The position numbers and the translations under genes were made by a program. Under the pieces are notes generated by a model. The model saw only the letters and a program-made list of their open reading frames with translations, ran no database searches and had not been told where the DNA came from. Below are positions 1 through 11,400 of a stretch of DNA of 64,000 nt, one piece after another. The stretch lies in NCBI GenBank assembly GCA_950097015.1, contig CATNEN010000038.1:28426501-28490500 (forward strand), written 5' to 3'. The DNA comes from Macrostomum hystrix (lineage: Eukaryota > Platyhelminthes > Macrostomidae). Each line of letters opens with the position of its first letter. Position 1 is the stretch's first letter.

Positions 1-3000
1 AATTGTATATTTAAACTAAGTTTTATACAAATATATTACTATTTATTATTGAGACATTTACAAAGCATTTCTTCACTAGAGTAACTAAAGTAAGATAACA
101 GAGTTCTGTTGAAGCTATAGATATGTCTATGGGAACTTTAGTTCAAAAAACTGTATCAGCAATATTGTTCCCAAATATTAGGTTTTTCATTACTAAATTG
201 CTTTGCGCTAATCACATGTGCATTGTGTAATAGTTTTTTCTCTGTCTTTAGACTATTTTGGGCATTAGAGATTAGCATTAGAGATAATAGAAACATTGTT
301 TTTAACAAAGGCAGTTGATTTGATTGTATACAATAGCAATTCTTAATTCCTAGGTAAGGTTTTGGGGACTCATGCTTTAAGATTTTTATGCCATGTGCAC
401 ATTAACTGTGGTATTGGGTTTCACCTAAAGCCTTATAGATAGTTATAAATATAGTTATAAATATATATGCTGTTAAATCAGGCAATGCAACTCAATCAAT
501 GCTAGGATGTAAATTTGTGACAAAATGCTTTTTGAAGCTTTAAATCAATATTGCTAGTGACTTTAATAAGAATAATTGACTTTTGCAATAGGGAAATCTT
601 TGCTTTAGAAACTAAGCTCTTTACCACAAAAATTGTTCTGTCTATTTTGATTACAATTGTAATTGCTATTACACAGCTATTTTTTACACAATAGCCAATT
701 TAAATATTAAACAAATAATGGATTACTGCAAAATAGATAATATAAGAAATACATAAATCATAATAAAAATATCTATATTATATACATGATTTTCTATTCA
801 GTACTATCTACTTATTAATAGCAATGTGATCAGAGTTTTATTGACAACTGGATAAGAACATAGTTAGATAATTACACTAACTTCTGAATCACTTTTAACA
901 TTAAGTCTAGTAAAGAGTCTTATATAGGGTCCCAGGTCATTTCGGTGACAAGACATTTCGGTGACAGTCATTTCGGTGACAGAATTGGTCAGTTCGGTGA
1001 CAACTATTTTTGCACCTAAATATGCTGAGAAAACAGCCTTCCACGATCCAGTAGCTGCTTAAAGCCTACACTCGCCTTGTCAATCCAAAACTTGAAAAAA
1101 AGATTATTATACACATTAGGAACGAATAACTATTGAAACTATTGACTACTCATAAAATAATTTAATAATTTAACTCATTTAAAGTAAAACCCAGCCTTAT
1201 TCAGAGCGATGCAGCTTCTTATTAATACTTTTAGCATTATTTAATTAATACTTTATATGTGTGCATAGTTAAAATGGAAGGCCGTTTTTTAGCATATTTA
1301 GGTGCAAAAATAGTTGTCACCAATCTGACTAATTATGTCACTGAAATGACTTGAGTTGTCACCGAAATGACTGTCACCGAAATGTCTTGTCACCAAAATG
1401 ACCTGGGACCTTATATAGCCTACTTTAAATAGTGCAATAAAAATGTCACTAAAACAAGAAAATTGTATCAGATAAAAATGTTAAAGATGCGAATTAAATA
1501 AACCAATCATTTATTCCTTAATCTGAAATAGTTTCTAGACACTATTTTTAAAGCAATAAAATCAGCAACAAACAATAAAAAACAATTAACAAGTGATAAT
1601 GTTTAAACGTTTTAAATGTTTAAAAGTTTTATAATAACAATAGTCATTCTGTGCCATGCGCCAGACTAAGCATTTTGTTAACTGGATCGCATGTTTAAGA
1701 TAGGCTTATCCATTTTCTAAATTCGGCAGTCACATTGGCTACTGCCAAGTGACAAGTTTAAATAGCTAGCAATGCTACAGCTTAGAAGTCCAACATTAAA
1801 ACCATGCTCATAGAAATATCTAAAATAAGGGAACAGCTGCCCTGAGACTACGAGATCTTACTAGCATTCAACAATAGATATTTCATATTTTGTTTTATCC
1901 CTGCCGTCCCTTGTGTTTTTACTGCTCTTATTTTTAATACCTTTGCTTTCCCTTCCCAGCTCGATATTTGATTCCTACTAAACTTCGCTTTTTATGTTGC
2001 TTTTCGTTGTTCATTTAAATGTGTTGTTAAAAAAAATAAATAAAAAAAATCAGCACCCATAGATGGCGTGCGCGTTTTAATAATAATAATAATAATAATC
2101 ATACCACTTACCTAATAGCTTTCGATTAGCTGCCATACTTCACTTCAATGAAAATGCAATGCGTCAAGAAGAAATACGGAACATTATTTCGAATCAGCAA
2201 ATAGAAGCCAGGTCCTTTTAACTTGATTGTTAGTTTCTTTTTTACGAAGTCTATTAAGTAATTTTAAACTTGTCCAATACTTTAGAATAACAAAGCATTA
2301 CTGACACTTCTGCATTTTTTAAACCCAGTATAAAAATAGTCTATAGAAAACTACAAAACAAAGGTTTGAAATTAGATTGTTTGTTGTCTTAGAGAATTTT
2401 GTGTTATTTCGTTAAAAGTTACTTATTGATTTGCAACTTTTTGACTTTCACTGGCAACAATAATATATAGAATTCAATTGAAGAACGATATGATTCATTT
2501 TTTGTTTTATATTATTGTTAAAAAAATTCGTTTCGAAAAGACCACTAGTCATATTTGCTATTTCGATGGTCATGGTACATAATTTTTTATGAGTTGAAAA
2601 ATATACGTAACTTAAATATTGCTTAGTATCAGCCTTTAACATATGCTTTTAATCCTACTGCTCACAGTTTGTAAGTTGAAAGTGTCGTTTTGCTTTCGAA
2701 AAAAATCAAACATTTACACTTTAAATTTTATGCTTTTTAAGCGTTCGTACTTAGGCTTTTAATTTAAAGGTTTTACTTCAGCTTTCATAGACTAATTTTG
2801 ATTTAAGCTACTATCTTAGCTATAACCTCGGCCCATAATTTTGACTTCGAAATACTTCGGCAGATAACATGTACGTATAATTGACAACTAGGAACTTTGA
2901 GGGGAGCGATGTTGAAGTTTCCCCCTAAGATTTTTCATACGAGTAGTACCACAAGTATAAACGTCAACAAGAAATGTAGAAAATGACTAAAGAATTTAGA

Positions 3001-4605
3001 CAATATGAATATTTAGCGTAGCATCAGCACTGATCAGTATCATTGGTTAAAAAAGTTTTTAATTACCGCGAGCCTCTTTTAGTACAAATATAAAAAGAGG
3101 CCGAAACGAGCAGAAATCAGTTAAAACTCGTTTCGAAAAGGTGCGCTGAAGGGCTGCTTCTCGTTTATATATTTGTTTGTTTCTTCGCTACATGTAATTT
3201 AAAGAAAAAAAACCTGCTTAGTTACAAAATGTAGCTTAGAACAAAATCGCTTTCTAAGCATGTGCGTAAAAAAACTAAATGGAGTTGTTTAACAGGGTTC
3301 AGAATTATACAGGCAAATTGTATCACCCAGTGTTTCAATGAAGCCCAGAAGCCTGGGCATCGATTAATACAGTGTTGTAGTTGTCTGACAAAGGAACAGT
3401 ACGTAGCACTGTTTAATAGCATAGCTAATGGAAAAAATACAATGGAACTTTTCGGGAGGAAAAAGGCGCGAGAAAACGGATCCCGCTTTTAAATAGCAAG
3501 CTAAGCGAAAAAACGTTTGGTACAAGATGTCCGCTATTGGAGTATTATATTTGAGAGATAACAAAGCATTAAATTATTTTTTAGACTATTTAGGACGCAA
3601 ATACTGCGGTAACGCACATTGGACACGAAACGTATAGTTGCTAGGGTTAATTCAAAACTATTACTAATAAGATTTAGAGAATACATGATTTGGTGCTCAT
3701 CAGCCTACTATGAGTAGAAATGTAGCTTATTAAAATCGAAAATCAACGAAAATTAAAATGAAAAAACATAAAATATAGCAAAGGTACACAAGAATTTGTA
3801 AATTTATTCATAGGAATGTTGAAAAACAGTTTTCAAAGCTATTTTTCACTGATAGGTGTTTAGATATAATAGGTCCCAAAAATAGTTTGCTACACAACTG
3901 TGGCAGTAGGAGGTATCATCGGATTGGCGATAAATGTGCATAAAAAACTAATTCTCATGTGGAATAAAATCAGATTAAAGGCCTAGTGAATTTGTACGCG
4001 AGTGGATTTATTATTTAGGGAAAAACCGGTCTTCCCTTACCAACAGCAGTTGAAATTTAAAGGTAAAATAAAGCGAAAAAATATAGTTATTGATCGCTTC
4101 ACAGCCTGTCACAATATGGTTCAATATAATTGAGGCTTAAGGTGTGGGCTAAGGCTTGCTAAAGCGTAGGCTAACTGTTACACAATGAAACTGGTAGACG
4201 GCTTTAAAAAATAGTAAAAACCTAATAAAAAGCGTTAACAAACTCATACTTACATGGCACGTGTGACACGGATAGGTGATGAAAAATATACCTACGCTCG
4301 TATTAGTTTAGCGCTAAGGCTAGATTTACTAATGAGTAGCATGTTTCAGTTTCTAAAATCATGTACAGGGAGTTTAAGTTGATTGACAGCAAAAGTTATA
4401 AAGGGCAAAACGCAACGCGACACAACATTGACACTCGATCTCAAATGATGAGATCAATCAAAGATTTGAACATCTGATTAAACTTAGATTTTTATTTACT
4501 TCTCTTCCGCTCGCATTTTTTGGGTATCGCACGAGGAATCGTACCAATGTTTTCAGCAGATTCTCTGTAGACTTAGTAAAAAAATGAAATTCACGATTCT
4601 ACAGT
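1..4605. other. AT-rich gene-poor flank
   Basis: I see no convincing coding exon here. The open frames are short, AT-rich and unlike any family I know. The stretch contains one inverted-repeat transposon (listed separately), a short (TAA)n run near 2079-2097, and two adjacent short hairpins at 3073-3136. It lies downstream of the minus-strand afadin gene. Confidence 0.6.
928..1410. mobile_element. Non-autonomous DNA transposon (MITE), 8-bp TSD TTATATAG
   Basis: The element is 483 bp and starts GGTCCCAGGTCATTTCGG; its right end is the inverted form. The terminal inverted repeats are imperfect and about 120 bp long. They contain repeated copies of the motif TCATTTCGGTGACA and extend inward to a shared block around GCACCTAAATATGCT. 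TTATATAG directly flanks both sides (920-927 and 1411-1418), an 8-bp target duplication as expected for hAT- or P-like transposases. No transposase frame is present, so it must be moved in trans. The superfamily is an inference from the duplication length. Confidence 0.85.
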
Positions 4606-4619
4606 AAGTGTGGAAGGAT

Positions 4620-4968
4620 CGGGGTTGGTGGCCTCTCGCGCCAAGGCCCCTGAGCTCGATTCCATGGCGAGGCCACATTCATTTAGGGCGCAGCCGCGGA
4701 GAGAAGGCTTGGGGGCTTGTCGTGCAATTTACGCCCTAGAGGGCCAACCTCCAAGGCACAGTGAACTGTACACTGCCTGACGACGAGAAAGTCAGGGCAG
4801 ATGTACACACCTGTGTGAGCGTGTGTGCCTGCGTACAGTATCCGTGTGCGTGTGTGCTCAGGAGTCAGCGAAATGGGCAGAATTGCCTCCTCGCTGGCTG
4901 CGGGTCTAGTGTCCCCAAATGATGTGCCACTGCCCGCAGCCCTCCTGCAATTATTATCATTTATTATC
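4620..4968 (+). mobile_element. tRNA-derived SINE, family A, copy 1 (perfect 14-bp TSD)
   Basis: This is a 349-bp copy flanked by perfect direct repeats AAGTGTGGAAGGAT at 4606-4619 and 4969-4982. The head keeps a B-box-like GAGCTCGATTCC; the A-box part is shortened compared with the copy at 63207-63533. The body carries the family blocks GAAAGTCAGGGCAGATGTAC and GTCAGCGAAATGGGCAGAAT and ends in an ATT-rich tail. On the complementary strand the tail provides AATAAA (TTTATT at 4960-4965), about 270 nt beyond the afadin stop codon. Confidence 0.9.
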
Positions 4969-5235
4969 AAGTGTGGAAGGATGGAATTGAGCCAAGTCTA
5001 ATCGTACGAAATTAACTGGGCAGATTCCTGGTGGCATATTACACTTAACACAAGGGAATTGACGGAATTTAAAACAAACAATATTTAGGCAGATTCCGAT
5101 TGACATTTCGCCATCGGAAGCATCAAGCAACAACGACAGCAATGAAGCAATTTGACGATAAAGTCTGTGGATAAAGATTCTACTGGCAGTAGGGTGCAAA
5201 CAAATTGGACAGAGAAACTCTATCTAAATCTTCTA

Positions 5236-5451
5236 TTAATCCTCTTCGTAGTCTTCCGGCCGATCCAGCATCCGCTGGGCGCTGCTGGCCTTGCTCCGCT
5301 CGCTGTACTGAATAACATGGCTCTCATCGCCGCCAGTGAATCGGCGCACCTTGTCGTGGAAGCTTAAACGCTCTGCAACAACGCCATCGCCGCTAGCGCC
5401 CAGATTGTCGCCTCTATGCTTGTTTTGCCGCAGTACGGGATCTCGGTAGAC
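5236..5451 (-). CDS. AFDN: Afadin exon 16 (C-terminal tail, stop codon)
   Basis: The exon opens VYRDP directly after an acceptor ending ACGCAG and stops at TAA (5236-5238). It encodes 71 residues, including [10 protein letters not shown] and an acidic end. GAQE (exon 15) joined to VYRDP is a conserved afadin/canoe C-terminal block, which also confirms the splice. The frame is phase 0. Confidence 0.88.
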   Translation of the reverse strand, partial: VYRDPVLRQNKHRGDNLGASGDGVVAERLSFHDKVRRFTGGDESHVIQYSERSKASSAQRMLDRPEDYEED

Positions 5452-8400
5452 CTGCGTTTTAATAGGAAGGTAAATGGCGGGAGTAACTATGACTCTGGAT
5501 TTTAGCTCGTCATCTTATTAGTCCCTGAAGGCTGCTACGCTCGGTGTCTCACTGGAAATGTACTTTCAATAGGTTATCTTATTAGTCCATGATGGCTGCT
5601 ACTCTTGACTTAGCTGCAGGGTGGTTCATGGACGCAGCGGGGAGGCGAGGATCGCCCATACCGCTAACCCCTGTAGGCCCGCAGACAGGCAATGGCGCGG
5701 GGCCGGTCAGGGTGGTCTGCCGGTCCGTCCTGCAGCGTTGTCTTCCGTAGGGAAGAACGTGCTCTCTTTGTTTCTGAGCGGCACTGTACTTTTATTAGGT
5801 AAATGGCGGGAGTAACTATGACTTCAAATTTTGGCTCGTCATCTTATTAGTCCTTGATGGCTGCTACGCTTTGTGTCTCAGTGGAACTGTACTTTTAATA
5901 GGTAAATGGAGGGGGTAACTATGACTTCAGCTCGTCATCTTATTAGTCCCTGACGGCAGTTACGCTTGGTGTCTAAGTAAAACTAGTATGGCGGGAGTAA
6001 CAATGAATTAAGCTACGACTCGTCATATAATTAGTCCTGTCCTGGCCTTATTTTGATTGAAAATGTAAAAGTGGCGTACCTCCTGGGCCCCGATAACTGT
6101 CGGCGTGTGAACAGAGCTAGCGGCGCCAACATCGAAGTAGCCGCTGGTTGGACGCGAAGAGCTAGTCGACTTAGGCTTCGGCTTAACTGGCGGTGGCTGT
6201 TGCGGTGCTGACAAGCCTGGGTAGCGGCTAACTCTAACAATGTCACTGTTGCCGTCGTTGCCATTGTCACGATCGGCATTGGAGCCGCTGTGCTGCAGGT
6301 TATTTTCGAAACTGACCGACTTTTTGGCTATTGTCGCCGGCGCGCCGACAGGTGCAGAGGCGCCTTTGGACTGAAAATTGATTTCCTAATAGATATACTC
6401 CTATGACTGTGAGAAAGACACCTGTTAGACTGATGAAAAGGCGATAAGCAGGGCAGAACAAACAGGGGAAGACAGTAGATGGCGACTCATAGACTTCTTG
6501 AGAGGAGGTGTTCAATGATTAGACACATTGTGAGAGGTAGAGGGAGGAGACAGTCTACCTATCTTCTTCAGTCTTCCTTAGATATCAAGGAGACAGTATT
6601 AAATAACAAAAGAAAAATGTAGAAAAAGTACAAAAATATAGAATGGTAGACAGGAGAGGTAGAGAGGTAGACAGGAGAGGTAGATGTGAGAGGTAGAGAG
6701 ATAGACAGGAGAGGTAGAGAAGTAGACAGGGCATGTAGAGAAGACAGGAGAGGCAGACAGGAGAGGCAGACAGGAGAGGTAGACAGGAGAGGTAGACAGA
6801 AGAGGTAGAGAGGTAGACATGATACGCAGACAGGAGAGGTAGACAGGTAGACAGGAGAGTTGGACAGGAGACGTAGACAGAAGAGGTAGAAGGTAGACAG
6901 GAGAGGTAGACAGGAGAGGTAGACGGGAGAGGTAGACGGGAGAGGTAGACAGGAGAGGTAGACGGGAGAGGTAGACGGGAGAGGTAGACAGGAGAGGTAG
7001 ACAGGAGAGGTAGACAGGAGAGGTAGACGGGAGAGGTAAACAGGAGAGGTAGACAGGAGAGGTAGACAGAAGAGGAGACAGGTGGGCAACAAGAGGAGAG
7101 ATATGGCAGGGAGGTGGATGGAAGGCGGTGAGACAACAGAACAGTTTAAGCCGCTTACCTGCAGAACCTCGCGCAGCCGGGCCTGTCTATCCAGCTCCTC
7201 CTGATCCTCTGACTGGCGCAGGCGCGACAGCTTCAACTGTTGCTCACGGGTCTGGGCCTCGAGCTCGCGGAACCGGCGCAACCGTTCTTCGTCCTTGCGT
7301 CGCCATTCCTCTTCCATCTGGCGGCGTTGCCGTTCTTCTTCTTCGGCTTCGGCTAGTAGGCGGCGACGCTCGGTTTCGGCTGCGGCTGCGGCGGCTTCGG
7401 CCTCTTCTAGACGACGACGCTCAGCAGCTTCCTGAATGTATATAGTTATAAAAAAACAATTTATAAATGTTTAATCTACTGCTAGTAGGTGGTTTAGAGT
7501 GAAACTAGAGAAAATAAACAAGCATCGCACCCTTTGCATTCTGTCGCGTTGCAGTTCCGCCTCTCTATCAGCCCGCTTGCGTCTCTGTTCTTCTTCCTGG
7601 TGCAAAAAATTGCGCGAATTCAAATTTCATAAGTCAATTGAATACAATAAATGCTTGCAGTGCGAGACTTTTATTAGATAATATACTCGCTACTTACTAC
7701 TTGTTTGAGTAGGCGATCTGCTTCCTCCTGTTTTCGACGACGCCCAGCTTCTTCCTAGAAGATTAAATAATTAAGTAACTTATCGTAACATAACTTCCAT
7801 TTCGGATCCCTCTGCCTACCATTCTAGACACCTGCTATTCCAGGTCCCAATATACCTGCCATTCTAGATCCCAATATACCTGCCATTCTAGATCCCAATA
7901 TACCTGCCATTCTAGATCCCAATATACCTGCCATTCTAGATCCCAATATACCTGCCATTCTAGATCCCAATATACCTGCCATTCTAGATCCCAATATACC
8001 TGCCATTCTAGATCCCAATATACCTGCCATTCTAGATCCCAATATACCTGCCATTCTAGATCCCAATATACCTGCCATTCTAGATCCCAATATACCTGCC
8101 ATTCTAGATCCCAATATACCTGCAATTCTAGATCCCAAATAACTGCTATTCTAGATCCCAAATAACTGCTATTCTAGATCCCCATTTCTAGATCCCAATA
8201 TACCTGCTATTCTAGATCCCAATATACCTGATATTCTAGATCCCCATTTCTAGATCCCAATATACCTGATATTCTAGATCCCAATATACCTGATATTCTA
8301 GATCCCCATATACCTGCCATTCAAGATCCCCATTTCTAGATCCCAATATACCTGATATTCTAGATCCCCATATACCTGCCATTCAAGATCCCCATTTCTA

Positions 8401-11400
8401 GATCCCAATATACCCTGATATTCTAGATCCCAATATACCTGATATTCTAGATCCCAAAATACCTGATATTCTAGATCCCAAAGCACCTGCCATTCTAGAA
8501 AAACATACTTACAGTTTGGTATCGTAATCCACCTAAAACTTAAACTCCCTGGCATTTCCAGATCCCGAATTGAAATAAAGAAAGAAAGAAATTTTACCTG
8601 CTGCTGCTGCTGTTGCTGCAGTTTTCGCTTCAGTTCGGCCTCCTCCTGCTGTCGCCTTTCCCTTTCTCTGACCCGCTGTCGCTCTTGCTCATCTTCGTCG
8701 TCGGATGAAGATGAGGATTCAGAATCAGTCGATGACTCCTCGTTATTGCCTGAGCTGTACCTGCCCAGGCCGCTGCGCCGCTGCTGATCTCTCAGCCACT
8801 CGTCGTGCTGGCGCATTCGTTCGGCCTGGCGAGCCTCTTCGCGCAGCTTCTCTAGCTGGCGCTCGCGCTCGTAGAGTTCAAGAGATTCGCGCTGACGGGC
8901 GGCAGCCTCGGCCGCGCGCTGCTGCCTCTCAGCCTCTTCTTGGGCCTCGCGTCTGGCGGCATTGCGCTCAACGGTTTCGCGAACCTCACGTAGACGCATT
9001 GCGCGCAGCTGCGATAATGATAAGGGGGAGTTCAGTGAATCAGCTGCAGGGAGATTTCGAGCTGAGATGAAGGGAGGAGTGAAGGCTGAAATGAAGGGAG
9101 AGACAGACTGAGGTGAAGGGAGAGACAGACTGAGGTGAATGGAGAGACAGACTGAGATGAAGGGAGGAGTGACGGCTGAGATGAAGGGATGAGTAAGGCT
9201 GAGATGAAGGGAGGAAAGAAGGCTGAGATATAGGGAGGAGTGAAGGCTGAGATTAAGGCTGAGATGAAGGGAGGAGTGAAGGCTGAGATGAAGGGAAGAG
9301 TGAAGGCTGAGATGAAGGGAGGAGTGAAGGCTGAGATGAAGGGAGGAGTGAAGGCTGAGATGAAGGGAAGAGTGAAGGCTGAGATGAAGGGAGGAGTGAA
9401 GGCTGAGATGAAGGGAGGAGTGAAGGCTGAGATGAAGGGAGGAGTGAAGGCTGAGATGAAGGGAGGAGTGAAGGCTGAGATGAAGGGAAGAGTGAAGGCT
9501 GAGATGAAGGGAGGAGTGAAGGCTGAGATGAAGGGAGGAGTGAAGGCTGAGATGAAGGGAGGAGTGAAGGCTGAGATGAAGGGAGGAGTGAAGGCTGAGA
9601 TGAAGGGAAGAGTGAAGGCTGAGATGAAGGGAGGAGTGAAGGCTGAGATGAAGGGAGGAGTGAAGGCTGAGATGAAGGGAGGAGTGAAGGCTGAGATGAA
9701 GGGAGGAGTGAAGGCTGAGATGAAGGGAAGAGTGAAGGCTGAGATGAAGGGAAGAGTGAAGGCTGAGATGAAGGGAGGAGTGAAGGCTGAGATGAAGGGA
9801 GGAGTGAAGGCTGAGATGAAGGGAGGAGTGAAGGCTGAGATGAAGGGAAGAGTGAAGGCTGAGATGAAGGGAGGAGTGAAGGCTGAGATGAAGGGAGGAG
9901 TGAAGGCTGAGATGAAGGGAGGAGTGAAGGCTGAGATGAAGGGAGAGCCAGACTGAGGTGAAGGGAGAGCCAGACTGAGGCGAAGGGAGAGACAGACTGA
10001 GGTGAAGGGAGAGCCAGACTGAGATGAAGGGAGAGACAGACTGAGGTGAAGGGAGAGCCAGAATGAGATAAAGGAAGAGACAGACTGAGATAAAGGAAGA
10101 GACAGACTCAGATGAAGGGAGAGACAGACTAAGGTGAATGGAGAGACAGACTGAGATGAAGGGAGAACTGAGCTGAGATGAAGGGAGAACTGGGCTGAGA
10201 TGAAGGGAGAACTGAGCTGAGATGAAGGGAGAACTAGGCTGATATAAAACTCACGGCGGCACTGTCCTCGCTAGACCGGTCATCCTCATAGCCCTGCTCC
10301 TCGGCTAGGACTCGCTCCTGGAATGGCACTTCGACACGCAGATATTCCAGCTTGAGCCGGTCGTCCTTGTCCAAGCTGCCGGTGCGCTGAAGCTCGTCTT
10401 CGAGTTCTCTCAATCGAACCCGCATTTCGTCTAAGCGACTCAACTGGCTAGGGGGTTGAGGCAGCGGCTGCTGCTGCTGCTGATAAGACAAAGGTTGCTG
10501 AGCAGGTTGTGGTGGAGGCGGAGGCGGCGGCTGCGGACTCGGAGTCCGTATGAGGCGAGCCGTAGCAGATAATTCAACAGCCGATGGCGCGTACCTGTTA
10601 TAATTATAAAAGAATCAATAATGAAAAAAGTTGACCTCTATAAAACGCGTTACTTTTTTGTAAAATCGTTACTTTTACTAAAAATGGCCTAGTTAGTTCT
10701 ATGTCGTTACCTATCTCTTTACACTCACTGTACATATATAGACCTCTTTTACTAGCTTTTATTAAAAAAATTGCATGCTTCACTTCTCCTATCGTTACTT
10801 TGTCAATTCAAATCGCTACTTTATTGCCACAAAAACTAGCGCTTCTTACTTTAAGTGGTTAATTTACTTATAAAACTCGGCTCTAAAAGTCGCTAATTTT
10901 TTGCTTAGTAAGGTCGCTACTTTTTGTCATAGTAAAGTCGTTACTTTTTGCCTAAGTAAATTCGCTACTCGCAACTTCATTTGTGAATACAATATCACAG
11001 CTACTATCTACCGTTGCTGTCCTAGGCCTTGATAATGCTGCCTCTGTTGCTGTGGTGGCAGCGACTGCGGCGGGGGCTGCTGGCCAAAGAACAGTGCCCG
11101 ATCTTCAATGGGCCTCGGCGGCGGTGGCAGGTTCATATAGGTGGCGCCGCTGGCACTGCTGGCGTCTGGACTGGACGGCGGCGAAGACTCCTGCAACACC
11201 TGGGCGGGCTTGGCAACAAACAAGCCGCTGGCAGCAGTTGGGCCAGTCGGATGCTGCGGTTGTTGCTTTTGCTGTTGCTGCTGCTGCTGCTGCTGTTGCT
11301 GCGGCGGCGGCTGACGCGTGGATCTCAGAGTTGCCGAAGTCGAAGTAGTCAACGAAGTCTGGCTGCCGGAGAGAGGCGAGTGATTCGGTCTATCGCTAGT

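Noticed and set aside
3222..3564. Short frames on both strands in the left flank
   Set aside because: Each is under 80 codons, low in supported composition and without family resemblance.
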